Assembly: GCA_003551805.1 (NCBI GenBank)
Contig: PUNR01000302.1
Coordinates: 1 to 16,215, forward strand
DNA from: Loktanella sp.
GTDB lineage: Bacteria > Pseudomonadota > Alphaproteobacteria > Rhodobacterales > Rhodobacteraceae
Direction of reading: 5' to 3'
Length of the DNA: 16,215 nucleotides
A program made the position numbers and the translations under genes. Below are positions 1 to 6,142 of the stretch, piece after piece (position 1 is the first letter of the stretch; each line of letters starts with the position of its first letter). The notes beneath the pieces were generated by a model, which did not search any database, had not been told where the DNA came from, and saw only the letters and a list, made by a program, of their open reading frames with translations.

Positions 1-44
1 AGCGCCGTGCTGCTTCATCGTCCGAGCATAAATATCCCGGGGGT

Positions 45-62
45 CCGGGGGCTGGCCCCCGG
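45..62. terminator. GC-rich stem-loop, possible terminator of an upstream gene
   Basis: CCGGGGG (45-51), loop CTGG, CCCCCGG (56-62) form a perfect 7-bp GC stem. No clear T-run follows on either strand, so it is not a textbook intrinsic terminator. One forward frame is open from base 2 and stops at 29-31 (TAA), so a gene entering from the left could end just before the hairpin, but eight or nine codons are too few to identify it. It could equally be a dispersed intergenic hairpin. Confidence 0.3.
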
Positions 63-112
63 CTACGCTAGCTCTTGCATCATGCCGCGCGATATTCTAA
101 AGCATCGCCAGC

Positions 113-188
113 GGGTGATTAGCTCAGTTGGTAGAGCGCTTCCTTTACACGGAAGATGTCGGGAGTTCGAGCCTCTCATCACCCACCA
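113..188 (+). tRNA. tRNA-Val (anticodon UAC)
   Basis: A full cloverleaf can be drawn by eye. The acceptor stem is GGGTGAT/ATCACCC (113-119 with 178-184) and the D arm is GCTC/GAGC (122-125 with 134-137). The anticodon stem is CTTCC/GGAAG with loop TTTACAC, giving anticodon TAC at 146-148, which reads valine GUA codons. The variable loop is ATGTC. The T stem is GGGAG/CTCTC, with one G-U pair, around loop TTCGAGC. Discriminator A185 is followed by an encoded CCA (186-188). The gene stands alone and converges on the SPFH gene. I did not see a second copy of its 3' end in the window, so there is no sign that it serves here as an integration site. Confidence 0.96.
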
Positions 189-230
189 AACCTGCCCTGT
201 CCCCGTGAACCGCCGCATCAGCGTGCTGCA

Positions 231-1154
231 TCATTCCTGCGTTTCGCTCAGCGCAGCCTGACGCGGCTTTGCTGTGTCTTTGTCACTGACCAACCCCAAC
301 GTAGCCGCTTGCTGGTAGTCGGTATTCGATCCGGTCACAAAGACGATCCGGCCACCAGCCTGTGCTGCGTCGCGTACGGCTTCCATCTCATTGATCGACA
401 CGAAAAAGGCCAATCCGTCGGCAGGTGACAGGCCGGTGCGTCCGGCAAAGCTTTCCAAGGCTTCCGCATTGCCTTCAGCAACCGTTTTGCGGAAGCTCGC
501 GAAGGCCTCGCCCTTGATTTTCAGCGCCTCGCCTTCAGCATTGGCGGCGGCAACCTGCAAGGTGCGCTTTGCTTCGCCTTCATTCACGGCGGCCTCTTTC
601 AACCGTTCGGCGGAAATGACGCGGTCAAATGCCTTGCGCAGTTCCGGCGATGGTTGCGGGTCATCGACCAGCACGTTTTCAATCCGGAAACCAAACTCGC
701 CCATCCGTTCGGTCAGGGTGCTGGCGACGTCTTTTTCGAATGTATTGCGCGACTGGAAAAGATCGTTGAACGACATGCCTGACGCGGTTGATCGGACCTG
801 ATTGACGACATACGACCGGATCTGGTCTGCGGCATTTGACAATTTGTAGAACGCATCCTGCGCCGTCGTTTCATTGACACGGTATTGCACACGGATCGGC
901 ACGCTGACAAAGGCGTTATCCTTCGATTTAACGTTCACATCCTCGGCGATTTCCTGAATTTTTAGCGAAAAATTCGCGCCCGCCGTCTGGATCGGCCAAG
1001 GCAGCTTGAACGACAGCCCGGCAGACCGGATGCTGGAAAATCGGCCAAAGGTTTCGATCAGCCGGACATTCTGCTGGCTGGTGATGACAACGGTCGAGGC
1101 CACGATAGGTATCACCACAAGGACGATCAGAGCAAAAGTAATAAGGGTTTCCAA
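231..1154 (-). CDS. SPFH/band 7 (stomatin/prohibitin-like) membrane protein
   Basis: This is a 307-residue protein of the SPFH family, whose members are membrane-anchored and form oligomeric scaffolds linked to membrane organisation and proteolysis. An N-terminal hydrophobic segment (about residues 3-25) acts as the single anchor. It is followed by a band-7 domain (about 25-195) that starts at Q-Q-N-V-R-L-I-E-T-F-G-R. An Ala/Glu/Lys-rich coiled-coil stretch (about 175-235) includes E-G-E-A-K-R and A-E-G-E-A-L-K-I-K-G-E-A. I chose the TTG start at 1154-1152 because GAAGGAG (1161-1167) lies 6 nt before it. A TTG 15 bases further upstream (1169) has no visible ribosome site. The specific role is unknown. 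It sits downstream of the ectoine terminator in the same orientation and is probably transcribed separately. Codon use resembles its neighbours. Confidence 0.85.
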   Translation of the reverse strand: METLITFALIVLVVIPIVASTVVITSQQNVRLIETFGRFSSIRSAGLSFKLPWPIQTAGANFSLKIQEIAEDVNVKSKDNAFVSVPIRVQYRVNETTAQDAFYKLSNAADQIRSYVVNQVRSTASGMSFNDLFQSRNTFEKDVASTLTERMGEFGFRIENVLVDDPQPSPELRKAFDRVISAERLKEAAVNEGEAKRTLQVAAANAEGEALKIKGEAFASFRKTVAEGNAEALESFAGRTGLSPADGLAFFVSINEMEAVRDAAQAGGRIVFVTGSNTDYQQAATLGLVSDKDTAKPRQAALSETQE

Positions 1155-1265
1155 AGCAATCTCCTTCAATTTCGGTGTTTCTGGCGCTTGGCCAGTCTTT
1201 CAACAATCAACCTATGGCGGCTGACCGGCAGACCAAGGAAAGTCACGGGATTGGGAAGATGTCGG

Positions 1266-1297
1266 CAAAAAGGCCACCCGCGTTACACGGATGGCCT
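1266..1297 (-). terminator. Intrinsic terminator of the ectABC-ask operon
   Basis: Read on the minus strand, AGGCCATCCG (1297-1288), a 7-nt loop and CGGGTGGCCT (1280-1271) form a 10-bp stem with a single U-G pair. It is followed directly by a T-run (complement of AAAAA, 1267-1271). It begins about 25 nt after the ask stop codon. On the plus strand the same pair would be a C-A mismatch, which supports minus-strand use. Confidence 0.85.
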
Positions 1298-1321
1298 GCA
1301 TCTGGATCGTAGCGCCAGCGG

Positions 1322-2797
1322 TCAGGCAACCAGCCGTGGTTCCGTTTTGTCTGGGCGGTCTTCGGTCTGGGTCTCGCCTGTCGCCTTGGTCGCGATATCC
1401 TCGCCGATCAGGGCTTCATGCAGGACCTTGACCGCTTCGTTGGCATCTTCGCGCGTCAGGACGAACTGGATATCCACGTTGCGCGGGCCTTGTTGCACCG
1501 CAACAGGCGCGATCCCTGCGTCTTTCAGCGCGAAAAGGCCGCGGCCCAATGCATTCAGCCCTTTCAGATCACGGCCAATTGCGGCCACGACTGAAAGGCT
1601 ACGTGCTGTGACTTGTGCGGCAGGATAGGCCGCCACCAGATCGCGTTCGACCCGTTTGACCCGCTTTAGCGATGCATCGACATAATGGGTGATCGTATTC
1701 GCATTCGACGACTTGGCGACAATGCTGACCTTGTGCTGCGTCAAGGCCTGCAGGATCGTCGCATCATAGCCTTTCACGCCGACCATTTCATGGGCGAACA
1801 CTTCCAGCGCAAATACATCAAGTGCGGTGACGATTTCGACCTGTGGCGCCATGGCTGCGGTGTCGTCGATCAAGGTGCCGGGGTCGGCCGGTTCAAAGGC
1901 ATTCGTGACCCGCAAGGAAATATCGGCCTGACGCAGGGTCTTGGCCGCTGACGGGTGGATCGCCTCCATACCCATGTTGGACAGCTGGTCGGCGACGTCA
2001 TAATTCGTATGCCCCAGCTTGCGCACATTGCCTGCCCCGACCAGTTTGGGATCGGCAGAGGACAGGTGAAATTCCTTGTGAATGATTGCCTCTGCAGCGC
2101 CTGTCTGGGCGGCGATACGGCTGAAGGTCACTTCGGAATAGCCGCGATCATAAAGCGACATCAGCCCTTCAGAACATTGCGCATAGCCCGTCACGATCGG
2201 CATTTCGCTGCTAAGGTCGAGATCGCGCATGCCTTCTTCGATGCGCTGTTCTAGTGTCACTTCGCGTTCATCGCGCCAGCCGCCCAGATCGACGAAACGG
2301 GCATGCAGCCCCGCGCGGCGCAACATCAGCGTCGTGACATAGGCAGAATGGCTTTCACCAAGGCCGGACAGCAATTCGCGGATGATATCCAGATGCTGGC
2401 TAAGCCGGAAATGCCCGTAAGAACATAGCCTCTGCAGATCGATCAGGCAGGATCGCGCGCCTTCGACGCGTTCGCGCACGAAATGATCGGCGTCGCGGAT
2501 ATCGCCGGGGGCGTCCAGCACCTTGCGGTGGGCGTCGTTCATCGCCTCCATCACATCATCCAGCGCATCCGACCAGCCCCGGTCGTGGCTGGCGTTTGCA
2601 AAGCGTGCGTAAACGCCGGATTCGCGGGTTTTCTTGTGTTCCAGCAGCATGTTGGTGATGCCCGCATAGGCGGAAACCACAAATATCCGATTATACGGAT
2701 CAGCCCCGCCGCGCAGGAACAGTGATTGCAGCAATTCAGCCGACCGGATCATGGATGTGCCGCCGATTTTTTCAACGGTATGTATTTGTTTTGTCAT
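1322..2797 (-). CDS. ask: Aspartokinase of the ectoine pathway (Ask_Ect)
   Basis: This is a 491-residue aspartate kinase. It phosphorylates L-aspartate with ATP to give 4-phospho-L-aspartate, the first step towards the aspartate semialdehyde used by EctB. The N-terminal nucleotide-binding motif V-E-K-I-G-G-T-S-M (residues 8-16, K10) is clear. A kinase domain runs to about 330, with G-Y-S-E-V-T-F-S-R-I-A in the position of the substrate-binding loop. Two ACT-type regulatory segments follow: one around V-G-V-K-G-Y-D-A-T-I-L-Q, the other from S-V-V-A-A-I-G-R-D-L-K-G to V-D-I-Q-F-V-L. It is longer than housekeeping LysC (about 400 residues), as is usual for the ectoine-specific type, which is thought to escape normal feedback control. 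Position as last gene of the operon, 93 nt after ectC and just before the terminator, supports the assignment. The ATG at 2797 is the natural start, although its ribosome site is weak. Confidence 0.93.
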   Translation of the reverse strand: MTKQIHTVEKIGGTSMIRSAELLQSLFLRGGADPYNRIFVVSAYAGITNMLLEHKKTRESGVYARFANASHDRGWSDALDDVMEAMNDAHRKVLDAPGDIRDADHFVRERVEGARSCLIDLQRLCSYGHFRLSQHLDIIRELLSGLGESHSAYVTTLMLRRAGLHARFVDLGGWRDEREVTLEQRIEEGMRDLDLSSEMPIVTGYAQCSEGLMSLYDRGYSEVTFSRIAAQTGAAEAIIHKEFHLSSADPKLVGAGNVRKLGHTNYDVADQLSNMGMEAIHPSAAKTLRQADISLRVTNAFEPADPGTLIDDTAAMAPQVEIVTALDVFALEVFAHEMVGVKGYDATILQALTQHKVSIVAKSSNANTITHYVDASLKRVKRVERDLVAAYPAAQVTARSLSVVAAIGRDLKGLNALGRGLFALKDAGIAPVAVQQGPRNVDIQFVLTREDANEAVKVLHEALIGEDIATKATGETQTEDRPDKTEPRLVA

Positions 2798-2890
2798 ATC
2801 ATTCGTCCAGCTTTGTCAGGGACGCCTTCTGTCAGATGCGCAGCACCGGCCCGCGAACGGGGCAGGTGGGACGCGCAGTTGCGGCTGTGG

Positions 2891-3274
2891 TCAGTCGGCA
2901 GCGGCGTAGGACCCGTCTGCCTGATGCACCTCGTCGCCGGTCACGGGCGGGTTGAAACAGCAGGCCATGACCAGTTCTTCGTCCGCGCGCAAAGTATGGT
3001 GATCGTGTTGGTCCAGCGCATACATCACGCCGGGGCGGATCGGATGGGTCGTGCCGGTCGCAAGGTCGGTGATCGCGCCTTTTCCAGAGATGCAATACAC
3101 GCTTTCAAAGTGGTTCTTGTAATGGAACGTATGTTCGGACCCTGCCTCTAGCGTGGTGATGTGGAAGGAAAAGCCCATTCCATCTTTGGCCAGCAGCAGG
3201 CGGACCGATGTCCATTTTGCGTCTTTGACTTCTTTGTCGGTGTTTTTCAGGTCTTCGATGTCACGTACGATCAT
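2891..3274 (-). CDS. ectC: L-ectoine synthase EctC
   Basis: This is a 127-residue single-domain cupin that cyclises N-gamma-acetyl-2,4-diaminobutyrate to ectoine with loss of water in the cytoplasm. The start M-I-V-R-D and the segments K-D-G-M-G-F-S-F-H (30-38), H-P-I-R-P-G-V-M-Y-A-L-D (77-88) and C-F-N-P-P-V-T-G are family signatures. E57, Y85 and H93 fall exactly at the positions reported as iron ligands in characterised EctC, so the enzyme looks intact. The ATG at 3274 follows GCGGAG, which lies inside the end of ectB. The gap from the ectB stop is only 5 nt, so the two genes are very likely translated from one message. Length matches the family. Confidence 0.97.
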   Translation of the reverse strand: MIVRDIEDLKNTDKEVKDAKWTSVRLLLAKDGMGFSFHITTLEAGSEHTFHYKNHFESVYCISGKGAITDLATGTTHPIRPGVMYALDQHDHHTLRADEELVMACCFNPPVTGDEVHQADGSYAAAD

Positions 3275-3279
3275 GGGGT

Positions 3280-4566
3280 TTACTCCGCTGCAATTTTGGT
3301 TTGGACGCAGGTTTGCGCGGCCTCGGTCAGAATTCCGAGGCCCTGTTGAAACTGATCCATCGGCGTGGTCAGTGGCGCAAGAACTTTGACCACCTCGTCA
3401 TTCGCGCCGGATGTTTCGATCACCAGACCGCGCAGGAATGCCTCGGCGCAGATCGCAGCGGCCAGATCGCCATTGCCTACATCAACCCCTTGCATCATGC
3501 CGCGCCCTTTCAGGCGCGCGCCGGGGATCGTATCGGCGATGTGTTGCAAGCTTTTGGTCAGCACCGCGGATTTTTCCGCAATGTCATTCTTGAACGCATC
3601 GTCGGACCAGAACTTTTCCAGTGCGACTTTGGCCGTCACAAAGGCATGTGTGTTGCCACGGAATGTGCCGTTATGTTCGGCAGGTTTCCAGACATCCAGT
3701 TCAGGTCGGATCAATGTCAGCGCAAAGGGCAGGCCGAAACCTGACAGCGACTTGGCCAGCGTGATCATGTCAGGCTTTATGTCCATATTGTCGAAGCTGA
3801 AGAAATCACCGGCACGGCCCAGACCGGCCTGAATGTCGTCGATAATCAGCTTGGCGCCATGCTTTCTGGCAAGCCGCGCGATACCTTCGACCCAAGTGCG
3901 CGATGCGGCATTCAAGCCACCTTCGCCCTGCACCAATTCAAGGATAAACGCCGCAGGTGCGTCGATACCACTTGATCCGTTTTCCAGCATTGTCTCAATC
4001 AGGGACAGTGTGTCCACATCGTCGCCCAATGACCCTTCATAGGGCAGGTGGGTCACGCCGTTCAGCGGCACACCAGCGCCACCGCGCTTGCCTGCATTGC
4101 CGGTCAGCGAAAGTGCACCAAGCGTCATGCCGTGAAAGCCGTTAGTGAACGAAATCACATTCGTGCGTCCCGTCACCTTGCGTGCGAGCTTGATCGCGGC
4201 CTCAACCGCATTGGTGCCTGTCGGGCCAGTCATCATGATCTTGTGGTCCATGCCGCGCGGGGCCAGCACCAGACGTTCGAACGTTTCAAGAAACGCAGCC
4301 TTGGGGCCGGTATACATATCCAGCGCATGGGCGATTCCGTCGCCGGTGATATGGTCGATCAGCGCGGCTTTCATGTCAGGGTCGTTGTGGCCATAATTCA
4401 GCGACGAACAGCCCGACAAAAAGTCGGTATAGCTGGCCCCGCTTTCATCATGCAGCGTCGATCCCTGCGCTTTGGTAAAGACCGTGTCGAAAGACCGGCA
4501 ATAGCTGCGAACCTGCGATTCGCGTCGCTCGAAAATCTTCTTGTCGGATACAATGTCCGTTGTCAT
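3280..4566 (-). CDS. ectB: Diaminobutyrate-2-oxoglutarate transaminase EctB
   Basis: This is a 428-residue class-III aminotransferase (PLP-dependent). It converts L-aspartate 4-semialdehyde plus L-glutamate to L-2,4-diaminobutyrate, the first committed step of ectoine synthesis. The PLP-binding features are visible: G-T-N-A-V-E-A-A-I-K-L-A-R (117-129), the aspartate of I-I-D-D-I-Q-A-G-L-G-R (D243) that contacts the pyridine nitrogen, and the Schiff-base lysine K272 in L-A-K-S-L-S-G. The N-terminus (I-F-E-R-R-E-S-Q-V-R-S-Y-C-R) is typical of EctB. Siderophore-pathway DABA transaminases are related, but the ectA and ectC neighbours decide the call. The ATG at 4566 is preceded by AAAGGA at a good distance. 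It lies 46 nt after ectA. Confidence 0.96.
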   Translation of the reverse strand: MTTDIVSDKKIFERRESQVRSYCRSFDTVFTKAQGSTLHDESGASYTDFLSGCSSLNYGHNDPDMKAALIDHITGDGIAHALDMYTGPKAAFLETFERLVLAPRGMDHKIMMTGPTGTNAVEAAIKLARKVTGRTNVISFTNGFHGMTLGALSLTGNAGKRGGAGVPLNGVTHLPYEGSLGDDVDTLSLIETMLENGSSGIDAPAAFILELVQGEGGLNAASRTWVEGIARLARKHGAKLIIDDIQAGLGRAGDFFSFDNMDIKPDMITLAKSLSGFGLPFALTLIRPELDVWKPAEHNGTFRGNTHAFVTAKVALEKFWSDDAFKNDIAEKSAVLTKSLQHIADTIPGARLKGRGMMQGVDVGNGDLAAAICAEAFLRGLVIETSGANDEVVKVLAPLTTPMDQFQQGLGILTEAAQTCVQTKIAAE

Positions 4567-4612
4567 AGCATATTCCTTTATTGGGGGTCAGAGCCGGGTT
4601 GGTCGCGGGCTG

Positions 4613-5152
4613 TCAGGCCACGGCGTCCAATGCGTCGGCTTCGGGCAAGGTGATTGTCACCATATGTTCGGTGGCATGTTCGCCCTGAAAATGGATGTCG
4701 CTTTCGAAATGGGCCTCGTGGTCCAGATCGGCATCCTGTGCATCGGCAAAGCTGCGAAACAGCGCCCAGCTTGCGTCGTTGTCTTTCGTGATCGTGGTCT
4801 GCATGCGGCTGACATCAGTGCAGATGTCGCGTGCCAGCAGCTTTTCCAGCATCCGCTTGGCAAGGCCCATGCCGCGAGCCTTTTCGGACACGGCAACCTG
4901 CCAGACAAAAAACGTCGTGGCATCGGCAGGCAAGACATAGCCCGAAATCCACCCTACCGGCGCGCCGTCAAGTTCGGCCAGAATGCAGGTATCGCGGAAA
5001 TGATCGCATTGGATCAGGTTGCAATACATCGAGTTTTCATCAAGCGGTTTGCATGACGCGATCAGTTCCCAAATGGCCGCACCGTCCTCGGCGTCGGGCT
5101 TGCGGAACTGAACCTTGTCGCTGGTTAATCTGATCTGGCGGATATCAACCAC
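4613..5152 (-). CDS. ectA: Diaminobutyrate acetyltransferase EctA
   Basis: This is a 179-residue GNAT-fold enzyme that transfers acetyl from acetyl-CoA to the gamma-amino group of 2,4-diaminobutyrate. The stretch V-Q-F-R-K-P-D-A-E-D-G near the N-terminus, N-S-M-Y-C-N-L-I-Q-C-D-H-F and Q-V-A-V-S-E-K-A-R-G-M-G-L-A (acetyl-CoA loop R93-G94-M95-G96) are characteristic of EctA. I chose GTG at 5152-5150: GAGGT (5158-5162) lies 5 nt before it, and the resulting length fits the family. A longer in-frame TTG start at 5215 would add 21 residues encoded by AT-rich DNA that looks like the promoter. It is the first gene of the ectABC-ask operon and diverges from ectR. A rare start codon may lower its translation relative to ectB. 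Confidence 0.95.
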   Translation of the reverse strand: MVDIRQIRLTSDKVQFRKPDAEDGAAIWELIASCKPLDENSMYCNLIQCDHFRDTCILAELDGAPVGWISGYVLPADATTFFVWQVAVSEKARGMGLAKRMLEKLLARDICTDVSRMQTTITKDNDASWALFRSFADAQDADLDHEAHFESDIHFQGEHATEHMVTITLPEADALDAVA

Positions 5153-5187
5153 AATGTACCTCGGATGCTGTTTCAATAATTTCGTTA

Positions 5188-5215
5188 GGTATACCAAGCT
5201 TAATTTGAAAATCAA
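5188..5215 (-). promoter_or_regulatory. Candidate sigma-70-type promoter of the ectABC-ask operon
   Basis: On the minus strand TTGATT (5215-5210) and TATACC (5193-5188) are separated by 16 nt. This would start transcription near 5181, leaving a leader of about 29 nt before the ectA GTG. The surrounding 5160-5400 stretch is markedly more AT-rich than the genes. The match to consensus is moderate and this is read by eye only. Other starts within the same AT-rich block are possible, since ectoine operons often carry more than one promoter. Confidence 0.4.
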
Positions 5216-5279
5216 CCGATCACGCCGATGTTATTGATGGGTCAATTATGTTATAAAAAACAAATAGTTATGCCATATA

Positions 5280-5297
5280 TTGCGCTATCTAACGCAA
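5280..5297. promoter_or_regulatory. 18-bp dyad, candidate EctR operator
   Basis: TTGCGCTATCTAACGCAA is an inverted repeat in which 7 of 9 base pairs are symmetric (TTGCG-N-TA/TA-N-CGCAA). MarR-family dimers bind dyads of this size, and it lies in the divergent ectR-ectA region. It sits about 100 bp upstream of the proposed ectA start and about 55 bp upstream of the ectR -35, so control of either gene is possible. Binding by EctR is inferred from position and symmetry only. Confidence 0.4.
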
Positions 5298-5320
5298 TGC
5301 TGGGGAATATTATTTAGCCA

Positions 5321-5375
5321 GATATTTCGGTTTGCTAAGTAAATTAATACTTTGCACGACTAACGATATTTCGGT
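5321..5375. repeat. Pair of 11-bp direct repeats upstream of ectR
   Basis: GATATTTCGGT occurs exactly at 5321-5331 and again at 5365-5375, 44 bp apart start to start (about four helical turns). The second copy falls between a weak TTGCAC (5352-5357) and TAGAAA (5375-5380) that could be the -35 and -10 of ectR with a 17-bp spacer. An autoregulatory site is plausible but not shown. Confidence 0.4.
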
Positions 5376-5407
5376 AGAAACACCCTGATTTAAACGCTGG
5401 GGGCCGT

Positions 5408-5908
5408 GTGGACAGAACCGATACGTCGCTGATCGCCTTGCGCCGCATCTTGCGCGCGACAGAACTTTACGGCCGCACTCTGGCGCAGACTGCGGGGCTG
5501 ACGCCTGTGCAGATCCGAGTGCTGCAGATCGTAATGACGCATGGCAGTGCCACGCCCACGCAGATATCGTCGCAGATGGGGGTCAGTCCGGCGACGATAT
5601 CGACCTTGCTTGACCGGCTTGCCGCAAAACAAATGATTGAACGCCAAAGGTCAGACCGCGACCGTCGCCAGACCAATATCGTACTGACCCAAAAGGGCAG
5701 CGACGCGGTCAAAGGCGCACCAGACCCGCTGCAGCAAAAATATGTCACGGAATTCGAGGCGCTGGCCGATTGGGAACAAGCCATGATCGTGGCCGCATTG
5801 GAACGGGTCGCGGCCATGCTGAACGCATCGGCGATAGACGCCTCACCCCTGCTTGATCTGGGCGAGATTCACCGTGTCTACCCGCCCGACGAAAACAACG
5901 ACACCTGA
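5408..5908 (+). CDS. ectR: MarR-family transcriptional regulator, EctR-like
   Basis: This is a 166-residue winged-helix regulator, probably the repressor of the adjacent ectoine operon. The MarR fold is visible: helix 1 with Y-G-R-T-L-A-Q-T-A-G-L-T-P-V-Q (21-35), a helix-turn-helix at about 48-72 (T-P-T-Q-I-S-S-Q-M-G-V-S-P-A-T-I-S-T-L-L), then a wing containing R-S-D-R-D-R-R-Q-T (81-89), the D-x-R(D)-R-R signature of the family. A C-terminal helix would complete the dimer interface. The start is GTG at 5408, preceded by GCTGGGGG. The ectoine regulator EctR1 of methylotrophs belongs to this family and is encoded next to ectABC, which supports the name. Binding to the intergenic region is inferred. 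Osmotic signal sensing cannot be read from the sequence. Confidence 0.87.
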   Translation: MDRTDTSLIALRRILRATELYGRTLAQTAGLTPVQIRVLQIVMTHGSATPTQISSQMGVSPATISTLLDRLAAKQMIERQRSDRDRRQTNIVLTQKGSDAVKGAPDPLQQKYVTEFEALADWEQAMIVAALERVAAMLNASAIDASPLLDLGEIHRVYPPDENNDT

Positions 5909-5923
5909 CCCTTATTATTACTA

Positions 5924-5955
5924 ATGACGGTGGTCTGGTAGTTGCACCACGTCAT
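5924..5955. terminator. Stem-loop between convergent ectR and the Fe-S gene
   Basis: ATGACGGTGGT (5924-5934) and ACCACGTCAT (5946-5955) pair as a 10-bp stem with one bulged G around an 11-nt loop, starting 16 nt after the ectR stop. No T-run follows, so factor-independent termination is doubtful. It could protect a 3' end or act with Rho. The rest of the 5909-6142 gap holds no gene I can support. Confidence 0.35.
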
Positions 5956-6142
5956 GCGCCGAGCCTGCCCAGCTTGCCTTGTCGCCGAACTCTGGATTAA
6001 TCGAAATAACGCCGCGGTCGCTTTGTGTGAAGCTAAGTGCGGCGGCTATCGAGCTAATGACTGCAGCGATGTGGGTGCCGATGCTGGCATTGATCGACGG
6101 GATGCAGATGTTCACCTTCGACGCCGTGCATCCCGTCGCCGA

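Noticed and set aside
113..188. tRNA-Val as an integration site of a genomic island
   Set aside because: I found no repeated copy of the tRNA 3' end in the window, no integrase, and no compositional shift next to it.
4048..4653. 201-codon plus-strand frame over ectB and the ectA-ectB junction
   Set aside because: Antisense to intact ectB and crossing a gene boundary; the translation shows no domain.
5153..5215. Upstream TTG start that would make EctA 200 residues
   Set aside because: The extra 21 codons lie in AT-rich DNA overlapping a promoter-like -35/-10 pair. The GTG at 5152 has a GAGGT ribosome site and gives the usual EctA length.
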